A stretch of DNA of 64,000 bases, from the NCBI GenBank assembly GCA_003512955.1, contig DOTG01000028.1:186001-250000 (forward strand). Direction: 5' to 3'. Below are positions 44,806 to 53,781 of this stretch, piece by piece. Numbering within the stretch: the stretch's first letter is position 1; every line of letters starts with the position of its first letter. This DNA is from Marinilabiliales bacterium. Its GTDB lineage: Bacteria > Bacteroidota > Bacteroidia > Bacteroidales > SZUA-534. The notes beneath the pieces were generated by a model. The model did not search any database. It saw only the letters and a list, made by a program, of their open reading frames with translations, and had not been told where the DNA came from. The position numbers and the translations under genes are program-made.

Positions 44806-47800
44806 ATGCGTTTTAAAATAATACTTTTTGTATCGGGGTTATTTTTTTTTAATTGCCCCTAAGGCGGCTGTTGCCCAAACAACTGTTACTTACAATGAAA
44901 AAGATATAAATCTTTCATGGGATTTGACCGTATCAAATTTTAGTTATAATTGTACCGCCCGCGATCAGGTGGTAATGTCTCCCGGCTTTAGCTTTAAAGC
45001 ACAAAACGGATTGTATCTTTCCGCCAAAGCTGATAATAAGGAGATTCATGATTTGGATGAGGAATACCTTACAGAAGAAACACAACCTTCTGCCACCCCC
45101 AATACCAGTAACGAAGTGGGTGCCATTGGAGGGGTATTCGATGTATCCCCATCAGGGGCTGCCACCTATAATTTACCTATTACCGTTTCCCCGGGTACAA
45201 TGGGGATGCAACCCAATGTTTCGGTGGTTTATAACAGCCAGGGAGGGAATGGTTTGTTGGGTGTGGGCTGGGAAATTGCCGGATTTTCGGCTATTACCCG
45301 GGTACCGGCCAATATTTATACCGATGGTGCTGCCGGTGGTGTAAACCTCGATTTAAACGACAAATTTGCCTTAGACGGTAACCGGTTGATACTTGCTACG
45401 GGCACTTATGGGGTTACAGCCTCTACTTATAAAACCCAAAACGAAACTTTTGTTACGGTTACTGCCTCAGGAACTGCCGGCAACGGGCCACAGTATTTTA
45501 CTGTAACCACCAAAGATGGTAAAACCCTCTATTATGGTAACAGTAGCGACTCAAGGGCTTTGCCCGCAGGTAAAACCACCCCTTACATGTGGCGCCTGAA
45601 CAAGGCCATGGATGCCAATGGTAACTACATGACCTTTACCTATAAAAACGTAAACGGGGAATCAGTTATTGACCGTATTGATTATACCGGCAATACCGCA
45701 GCCAGTTTGAGCACTTATAATTCGTTGGAGTTTTATTACGATAAAAAAACCGACAAAAACACTTTGTATATTGGCGGGGGCAGTGTGGCCAAAGACCTGT
45801 TGCTGCGCGAAATACGTGCCTATAGCGGCAGTACCATTGCCATGAAGTACAATTTTTATTATACCTGTTCGAACTTTACCCACCTGAATAAAATTACCCA
45901 GACCGCCGCCGATGGCAGCCAGTTAAATCCAACCATTATTAATTGGGGAGAGTTGAACAAAACACCAATAGGCCAAATAATAACTGTTAGCAGCTCAGAG
46001 ACTGGAATAGCTGCAAAAGAAAAAAATTGGACCACAGGAGATTATAATAATGATGGTTTGACAGATTTAATTGCTTATTATACATCAAATGGATTAAGAA
46101 CTTTTCAGGTATATAAAGCAAATCAGACATCCAATAATACACCTACATTTTCATACTATTCTGGATTTAGTTCAATTGATTTAGCATCTGAGGAATATAG
46201 CCCAACAATTTGTAATTTAAATGGAAATAACTATGTTGAACTTGTTTCACCTTATTTAGATGGTGACCAATTTAAATTATATGTGAAAGAAAGTAGTTCT
46301 AGTAGTTGGTCACATTTCGATTTTACTTTACAAAGTTCAAGTGACTATTTACCTGTTTATTCTATAAGTAATTTGAATAATGACGGAATTAACGATATTC
46401 TTTTTATTGAAAGAAATAAAGTAAATAATTTATATAATGGTAAATTAAAATATGGTCAAACCACAATCACAGGTGGTACCTGGTTAAATTTCAATTTACC
46501 ACTTGTAAGTGAACCCAAACAAATAATGGTTACTGATATTAATAATGATGGCCTTAACGATATTTTTATAATGTGTACCAATACCTATTACATTTATAAA
46601 AATATTGGGGGTTCCAACGGTTTGGCTTCTTTTGAGCTTCAGGCTTCGAACCTGTCATTTAATTCCGAGGGTCAATTCAGCACTGTCCGTCAAGGCGATT
46701 TTAACGGCGATGGTTTACCCGATTTGATTCTAAATGGTGACTGTAACGCCAACTGGTATTGGGCCATTAACAATGGAAACTGGGGTTTCACGGTAAGTTT
46801 ACTCCCATCTATTACTGCCATTGAGGAAAGTTTTACTACCTATAATGATTCCAGAGATAATTGCCTTGTTACCGATTTTAATAACGATGGAAAATCCGAC
46901 GTAATTATAATAGAATCGGATTATCACAAGGAAACAAATATTTATAATCAGGAATGGGGAGAGTTTGATCAGTTTATTGTTACCTGGTATAAATCAACTG
47001 GTACAAATCTTGAAAGCTATAATACACTAACAGCAAATGACGAAAACTATTCCCTAATTAAAAGTACCGTACAGGGTGATTTTAATGGCGATGGCCGCAC
47101 GGATATTATAAATTTAGGTTCTAATTTATTAACTGCTTCAACAATAGATAATAACTTCAGGTTTTACAATACGAATAATTCAGATAATGATGATAATTTA
47201 GTTACAGACATTACCGATGGCATGTGTAACAAAACATCCATCAATTACCAACCCATTACGCAGGGGGGCACCTCCTTTTATACCAAAGGAACCGCTTGTA
47301 CCTATCCATTAGTTGATATTCAAGTGCCTGTATATTGTGCGAAAAGCGTTACCATTCCTGATGGAATTGGTGGTACATCAGTAAATACATACAGCTACGC
47401 CAAAGCCAAAATGCATGTTACAGGACTAGGATTTTTAGGGTTTGAAACAGTTAACAGCACTAACAATGTAACAAGTATTAAAAATAGTACAACAACCACC
47501 TTAAATGCCACCTATTTTACTCCACAATTGGTAACACAAACCTCGCAATATTCTACAGGTTCTCCGTTTACAAAAGTGGAAAATACGTTTACAGTTACAG
47601 CGTCATCGGGTGTTGTTTTTAATAAACTTTATACATCAAAAACCACGGATAATTTAAAAGGTATTAATAGCACGGTTTCTTACTTATATGATGCCTCCGG
47701 TAATGTAACGCAACAGCAAACCACCTTCTCCGATGGTTCATGGAATAAAACCGAGATGAGTGATTTTATTTTGGGAAAACCAAAAAACATTACTGCTACC

Positions 47801-50800
47801 AGCAAACATAAGGACGATGCTACTAATTTTGTAACGAATGAGAAATATACCTTTAGCACAACAGGCAACGTTCTTACCCAGATTAAAAACCAGGGAACAG
47901 CTTTTGCTGTAACTACCACCTACTCAAATTACAACGGAGTGGGTCTCCCGGGGCGTTCCGTTACATCGGCATCGGGAGTGGAAACCTATACCACCGATTA
48001 TACCTACGATGCCACCAAGCGTTTCCCGTTGACCGAAACAACCAATTTTGGTACCCGCACCCTGGCGTATGAACCCATATTCGGGCAGGTAACTTCGGAA
48101 ATTGACCAAACCGGCGGACAATCCTTAACCACCACTTATACTTATGATGTTTGGAGCCGCCCCACCGGTTCAACCTCACCTACCGGGGTAAATACCACTA
48201 CAACGTATAACTGGTGCGTTGGAGGTTCGGTAACCAATGCCATATTTTATGTTTATACAACCCAAACGGGGCTACCCTGGAGCAAAACCTATTCCGATGC
48301 TTTAGGCCGCACCTTACGTGAAGAAACCATTGGTTTTAATGGTACCTCAATTTACAAAAACAATTCATTTAATAGTAAAGGACAGGTAACTCAAACCACA
48401 TCGGCTAAAGGTGATGTAATCCAAACGGTTAATCTTTCCTATGATAATTATGGACGACTAACTGTTGAAAATTATAGTACAGGTAAAGAGGTAAAGTATG
48501 GTTATAACAATTTAACTACAACCACTGAGACTGATAAAAAAATCGTAACCCAAACCTATGATTGTATGGGTAATCTGATAAGTGTACAGGAACCAATTAC
48601 AGGTCATACCATTACCTACCTTTATAAATCAAACGGTAAACCTGCCTCTATTACCTCTGCCGGGGTTACCACAACCATGGGGTACGGTGCCGTGGGTCAT
48701 CAAACCAGTTTAACCGACCCCGATGCCGGGACCTCTACTTACAGTTATGATGCTTACGATAGGATTACCTATCAAAAAGATGGAAATAATAATGAATTTT
48801 GGATAACCTATGATAAATTGGGGCGTGATAGTACAAAAACAGACCAATTGGGCAATGTCGTATCTTACTCCTATATTGCATCAGGAAACGGAAAATACCA
48901 ACTGTTGCAGGAAAATTATGGAAATACCTGGAAAACCTATACCTACGATGCTTATAACCGCGTTACCCAAACCACCGAGCATGTTGATGACAATGTAGAC
49001 GACCAAACCTACATTTATAGCTACAACAGCCGGAACCAGGTAACGCAAATGGTCTATCCGAGCGGCATTACCGTTGCCAATACCTACGATAGTTATGGCA
49101 ACCTGACAGGTGTAAAAAAAGATGGTTCCACCATCTGGACCCTTACTGCCGATAATGGGACTAACTATAACTTCACGTTGGGGAGCGGGGCTGCAACTTA
49201 TAATACCTTTACCAGCCATGGATTACCCTACCAGTTTTATACCGTCCGTTCATCACAAATTATCCAGGGATACCAGTACAACTTTAACAGCAGTACCGGA
49301 AACTTAACCTCCCGGGCTGATATGCGTACAGGATATACCAACCTTTCGGAAAGTTTTTTATATGATGGTATTGAACGGTTAACCAGCGCCACTTTTGGTA
49401 CTCAAACACAAAGCTATGTGTTTAATGCCAAGGGAAATATTACCCAAAAGCCAGATGCCGGAACCTACGCGTACAGTAATTCATTGAAACCTCACCAACT
49501 CACGGGATTAACCAATGCCCCTGCAAGCATTTCACAACAGGTGGTCACCTATACCCCGTTTAATAAAGTTGAAACCTTAACGCAAGGTTCCAACAGCTAT
49601 ACCTTTACCTATGGGGCCAGCGAACAACGGAAAAAAATGGTGCTTTCGCAACGGAGCGGTACCACAACTACTTATTATTTTAGTAAAAACGAAGTTGAGA
49701 TAAATGGCACCCTTACCCGCCAGTTGAGTTATATCTCAGCCGGGAACGGGCTGGCAGCCATTCATGTGAAACGGAGCGATGGAACCGATACCCTTTACTA
49801 CGTGCATAAAGACCACCTGGGCTCTATTATGGCTCTGACCAACGATAAAAACACCACGGTGGCCATGCAGAATTTCGATGCCTGGGGCCGTTACCGCAAC
49901 CCCAATACGTGGGCCTACAGTACGCAGCGTATTACGGTTATTAACCGGGGTTATACGGGTCACGAGCATTTAACCGCCTGTAATCTGATTAATATGAATG
50001 GCCGGGTGTATGATCCTTTGCTGGGTATGTTCCTGAGCCCCGATAATTATGTGCAATCGCCCACCAGTACCCAGAATTTTAACAGGTATGCATACTGTAT
50101 TAATAATCCTTTAAAGTATACTGACCCTGACGGTGAGTTCTTTATTACTGGAACAGCATTAATTTTGGCTGCTATAATTGGAGGTAGTATTAATCTAATC
50201 TCCCAAGGTATGCAAGGAAATATTCATAATGGAATTGATGCATTTAAAGCTTTTGGTATTGGAGCCGGAGTAGGTGCTCTTTCTGCATTTGGAGGTGCTG
50301 CTGTTCTGGCAGGTGTTACTCATGCTGGTATTGCTGTTGGTAGTTTCGTAGGAGGAAGTCTTAGTGGAGCAACGAGTGGATTTATAGGAGGTTTTGGTTC
50401 AGGAACTTTAAATTCAAAAATCATGGAAGGTAACAGTTGGGATGCTTCTTTTTCTAAGGGAGTACACAATGGCATTGTTGGGGCAATTGCAGGAGGAGCT
50501 ATTGGTGGTGTGTTGGGAGGTGCTTCGGCACTTAAAGATGGCAGGAGATTTTGGACTGGTACTAATAAGTGTGATTATGGTATTAATCTTAACAAAGGAA
50601 ATCCATATTTAATAAAGACAAAATGGGGGAAGGAAGCTGTTTCTGACACTAAATGGATTGATGTCAAAGACTTTGATAATATGGAAACTAATATTAATCA
50701 AAATCTTCAGGACGGCACATACAAAGTAACTTGGAACATAAATGAAGGTACTGGTGTAAGAACTATAGTCTCTAATAGCGAGTACGATAATATTGTAGGA

Positions 50801-50977
50801 GGTACAGCTAATCGTGATCTAGATATTTTAAAAGGGGGTTGGAAGATTGTTTCAGGTAAAAATATTAATATTAGAACCGAAATGCTAAATGGAACAAATT
50901 ATAATCTAAGCATTGATAAATTAATTCATTTTACCAATTATAGAAGCGTCTTTCGTGGGTTCTACTTTGCATGGTAA
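44806..50977 (+). CDS. SpvB/FG-GAP/Rhs polymorphic-toxin-like giant protein, signal peptide frameshifted
   Basis: The ATG at 44806 reads MRFKIILFVSGLFFF and then a stop, because the T run at 44842-44850 has nine T; eight would continue into LIAPKAAVAQ and the 2049-codon frame. Domains: SpvB-like N-terminus (YNLPITVSPGTMGMQPNVSVVYNSQGGNGLLGVGWEIAG), five or more FG-GAP-type loops (DYNNDGLTDLIAYY, DFNGDGLPDLIL, DFNGDGRTDIINL), YD/RHS repeats, and the RHS core (YYVHKDHLGSIMAL, NFDAWGRYRN, GYTGHEHL, NMNGRVYDPLLGMFLSPDNY, ending DPDGEFF near 50130). The last about 280 residues are an AT-rich tip: a Gly/Ala-rich hydrophobic stretch, then an unrecognised domain of about 140 residues ending GFYFAW, the toxin position in Rhs proteins. 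Confidence 0.85.
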
Positions 50978-50993
50978 TTTTTCAGTAAACAAA

Positions 50994-51023
50994 AGAGGCA
51001 TAAATAATTAGTTTTATGCCTCT
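50994..51023 (+). terminator. Hairpin after the Rhs gene
   Basis: Perfect 11-bp stem agaggcataaa/tttatgcctct with an 8-nt loop, 17 nt after the Rhs stop. The T tail is weak (tctaaatttt). It overlaps a possible upstream ATG (51016) of the next gene, supporting the start at 51040. Confidence 0.6.
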
Positions 51024-51039
51024 TCTAAATTTTAATGAT

Positions 51040-52110
51040 ATGAATAGACTTTTTATTGCACTTACATTAGCTGCCTCATTAGCGTCTAATTGCTTAGGTC
51101 AAGACCTTTTGTATGATAAAATATTTGATAGGTTTGATAATGCTGCTAAAAATAATTTAGTTATTCTTGGACAAAAATATAATGTAAATGGTGATAAGCT
51201 TTTAGTATTAAATTTATTTAAATATATGAATGATAGATTTGATACAATTGTTTGGATAATTGACGAAACACCATCTTATGTATATTATTTGAATAAATAT
51301 TTAGAAACTGGCAATGATGATTTTCGGAATGTTTTGATTAAGCAGAAAACGCCAGCTTTACGGAAAACAGAAAAGCAATTTCTTGATGAAATGTTACAGT
51401 TATATAAACAAAGAGGCGAGTTTAGAATTGTTTCAGTAACCCAAATTGACCAAAGTAATATTACGATAAATTTAAATACAATAAGTGAAATTATCAGTGA
51501 TTTAGACAGTATTCCTAAATTGTTAGAATTTGACTTAAATGATTTGAAACTATTAACGGATAATAAAGTTTTTGCTCCCTCTTATGCCAAGATCAATGAA
51601 AGGATTGAAAGCATAAAGTCTTCTTTTGAAAATTATCCAGAACTATATAAAGAATTGTTTAAGTCTGATTTAGTTGGTTTTATGTCAATTTTGTCAGCAA
51701 CGCAGATGCTCATTCAATATCCATTGTTAAACATCTCAGCAGAACTGTTTGAAAAAAGAATAGAATATTCAAAACCATTGATTGAAAATTATTTAGCCGA
51801 CTCTTCAGTTTCAATTTTGTTTCAAACAAGGTCAATCTTAGCTTCAAAAAAGACAGGAGATTTTGATGCAACATTTACAAATTGGACACCAATTATTCCA
51901 AGAATAGACACTGCATTAAGGGATAATTATAACATCATTTATGGTAATATTTACTATAAGAATAAGCCAAATGCAAATATAAATCCATGTGATGGAGGCT
52001 TTGACTTTGAAAAGATGGATAAGCTTAAGGGTAAAGTGTTTTCTTTGGAAGATTGCATGAATGAATCTAAAAATTACTATTTTGATTTTATTATTGTGAA
52101 TGATAAGTAA
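51040..52110 (+). CDS. Exported protein downstream of Rhs, distantly erythromycin-esterase-like
   Basis: 356 residues from the ATG at 51040, which gives a clean signal peptide (MNRLFIALTLAASLASNCLGQ). Very AT-rich, like the Rhs tip. The segment NNLVILGQKYNVNGDKLLVLNLFKYMNDRFDTIVWIIDETPSYVYYLNKYLETGND resembles the start of erythromycin-esterase-like/haem-uptake-like domains (GExHG...LFKYLhE...E...YYLNKYLETGD). The GExHG active-site histidine is absent here (GQKYN), so catalysis by that mechanism is doubtful. Its position directly after a polymorphic Rhs tip is where an immunity gene is expected, but an exported immunity protein of this size is unusual. Function open. Confidence 0.6.
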   Translation: MNRLFIALTLAASLASNCLGQDLLYDKIFDRFDNAAKNNLVILGQKYNVNGDKLLVLNLFKYMNDRFDTIVWIIDETPSYVYYLNKYLETGNDDFRNVLIKQKTPALRKTEKQFLDEMLQLYKQRGEFRIVSVTQIDQSNITINLNTISEIISDLDSIPKLLEFDLNDLKLLTDNKVFAPSYAKINERIESIKSSFENYPELYKELFKSDLVGFMSILSATQMLIQYPLLNISAELFEKRIEYSKPLIENYLADSSVSILFQTRSILASKKTGDFDATFTNWTPIIPRIDTALRDNYNIIYGNIYYKNKPNANINPCDGGFDFEKMDKLKGKVFSLEDCMNESKNYYFDFIIVNDK

Positions 52111-52116
52111 TTCAGG

Positions 52117-52145
52117 AAAAGCCTCGGAATTTCCGGGGCTTTTTT
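52117..52145 (+). terminator. Rho-independent terminator ending the Rhs locus
   Basis: 11-bp stem aaaagcctcgg/ccggggctttt (one G-U pair), loop aattt, then a T run on the plus strand, 7 nt after the stop at 52110. Confidence 0.9.
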
Positions 52146-52293
52146 ATTCATATTGTGTACGTTCGTCTCAAATCTAAGGGTTGCGGCTTGTGTGGTTAAC
52201 GTCTTGGTTTGGTTGCTAACCCGAAAAACTATATACAACCCGTGTAAATCAGTGTACCATTCCCCTTGCGTCCTTTTGCCCTTGCAGTGAAAA

Positions 52294-52487
52294 AATCAGC
52301 TTTGTGGAGCATCTACATACCAAATTTTATATGTAACCGACCGGAGGTGGGTGTTACTGGCTTTGCAGCTTCGCGGTGAAAAAAATTGCGGTAATCAGCG
52401 TCGCGGAGTATTTGCATCACCAGCGTGCCAATTTTATTGGTAACCGACCGGAGGTCGGTGTTACAACCATTGCGGCTTTGTATGAAA
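52294..52487. repeat. REP-like palindromic repeats, copies a and b
   Basis: Two tandem units (52294-52385 and 52393-52487), each with aatcagc...cggag...catac/accaattttat...gtaaccgaccggaggtcggtgttac. The core taaccgacc/ggtcggtgtta is a hairpin. A third copy is at 53570-53670. Confidence 0.7.
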
Positions 52488-52537
52488 CAATACCACTCCA
52501 AACCTCCACCTTGGCGGACAAGCCTAAAGAGGCTTTT

Positions 52538-52852
52538 TTAATGCTTGCTTGTTTTTTCCTGCCAAATCTTCGGGTTTCGGTCTGTGCTAATCACAGCCAA
52601 AATTTCAACCGTATTGTTTTCATCGTTAACATAGAAATGAGCCAGGTACGGGAATTTTTTAATCAAAACGCAACGTATTTCATTGTAACGGATGGCGTAA
52701 ATCTGTGGGTCAGTGCTAAGAGAGTTCATTAGCCTGATAGCCGTTTTCTGAAACCTTTTACCAAGCCCTGCCTGTGCTCCATTGTACCAATCGGTAATTT
52801 CCTGAATATCTTCAAGGGCTTCCGGTTCAATTTTTACCTTGTACTTTCTCAT
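52538..52852 (-). CDS. RelE/ParE-family toxin
   Basis: 104-residue toxin candidate of a type II system. Family pattern: KVKIEPEALEDIQEITDWYNGAQAGLGKRFQKTAIRLMNSLSTDP, then IRYNEIRCVLIKKFPYLAHFYVNDENNTVEILAVISTDRNPKIW, i.e. helical hairpin then beta-sheet with the Arg/Lys-rich strand and C-terminal aromatic typical of ParE/RelE. RelE members cleave mRNA on ribosomes and ParE members poison gyrase; which applies is not readable. The ATG overlaps the antitoxin stop by one base (52852), the usual coupled arrangement. Confidence 0.88.
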   Translation of the reverse strand: MRKYKVKIEPEALEDIQEITDWYNGAQAGLGKRFQKTAIRLMNSLSTDPQIYAIRYNEIRCVLIKKFPYLAHFYVNDENNTVEILAVISTDRNPKIWQEKTSKH

Positions 52853-53085
52853 CAGGTTTTGAGCGTTTTTTTAGCTTCGTCCCAATCCAAAAGCCTATCA
52901 GGGTCTTTCATTACTTTGTCAAAACGTTCCATTACCAATTTTTGATGGGCTTCAGGAATATCAAAATGTTCCTTTTCTTTTTTTAAAGCGTAATCGAGCA
53001 TATTTTTAATAGCATGGATCAGGTTTACATCGTTTACCTGTCTAAATTGCTCTATGATGATCGCTTTTTCGGCTTGTATGTTCAT
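52852..53085 (-). CDS. Antitoxin of the RelE/ParE pair (addiction-module family)
   Basis: 77-residue helical protein: IIEQFRQVNDVNLIHAIKNMLDYALKKEKE, IPEAHQKLVMERFDKVMKDPDRLLDWDEAKKTLKT. The C-terminal DPDRLLDWDEAKK stretch is typical of short addiction-module antitoxins that wrap the RelE-type toxin. It is the first gene of the pair and its stop overlaps the toxin ATG. No DNA-binding motif is obvious. Confidence 0.82.
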   Translation of the reverse strand: MNIQAEKAIIIEQFRQVNDVNLIHAIKNMLDYALKKEKEHFDIPEAHQKLVMERFDKVMKDPDRLLDWDEAKKTLKT

Positions 53086-53134
53086 GATTTTGTTTTATCT
53101 GGTTAAACAGCTTTATTACTTTGGATATTGCATT

Positions 53135-53428
53135 TTAAAAGGAATGTATCCATAAGGGCAAATAAATGTTTTCTTCATCGTTCAGCTTCCGAATGTTTTG
53201 TATGCGGTTTACAATACTTTTTTTCAAAAATCAGGTCGGTAATACCAACAATGGAGTGCAAAAAACGTCAACTATAACTCCATTTTTTGCAGCAGCTTCA
53301 ATACCCGGCTTTGTTTCGTCACGCTCGTAACGTCTCATTAACAGGCCTTTCGTGTTCAGCCTTTCCCGGCTAATATCCTTTTTCTTACAAATTTCCAAAA
53401 AACGTTTTCCAAAACTCATAAGTATCAA
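53135..53428 (-). pseudogene. Decayed XRE-family HTH regulator
   Basis: Starts like an XRE regulator (MSFGKRFLEICKKKDISRERLNTKGLLMRRYERDETKPGIEAAAK), but the HTH has lost residues (no AxxLGVS turn before TKG), and the frame shifts after EAAAK. The expected continuation is found in other frames (VGITDLIFEK-like, then SIVNRIQNIRKLNDEENIYLPLWIHSF ending at 53135), so at least two more shifts have occurred. It lies just upstream of the toxin-antitoxin pair. Probably a relic. Confidence 0.7.
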
Positions 53429-53569
53429 TTAATATCCGACTTTTTATTAAAAATCAAAAATACAAAACATAAAAGTTAGATCAAAACCTGATTGCTTTTG
53501 TAGTTTAAAAGGGATAATGTCAATTTGAATTGCGTTTTTGTGTCTTAACGGTAAATAAAGATCTGCGGT

Positions 53570-53670
53570 AATCAGCGTTGTGGAGCATCCGCGTCATCTG
53601 CATACCAATTTTATATGTAACCGACCGGAGGTCGGTGTTACTGACTTTGCAGCTTTGCGGTGAAAAAAAA
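53570..53670. repeat. REP-like palindromic repeat, copy c
   Basis: aatcagcgttgtggagcatc...cataccaattttatatg, then the hairpin gtaaccgaccggaggtcggtgttac and ctgactttgcagctttgcggtgaaaaaaaa; nearly identical to copy a at 52294. A partial unit (aaatcagcgg) follows. Confidence 0.72.
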
Positions 53671-53781
53671 CTGTGGAAATCAGCGGTATCGGCGGACTAT
53701 TCTTTTTCGGGGACCGGAGCCTGAAATTCATCAGCCCAAAGCACAGTCTCTTGTCTTGATGCTTGATACTGACTACTTGAA

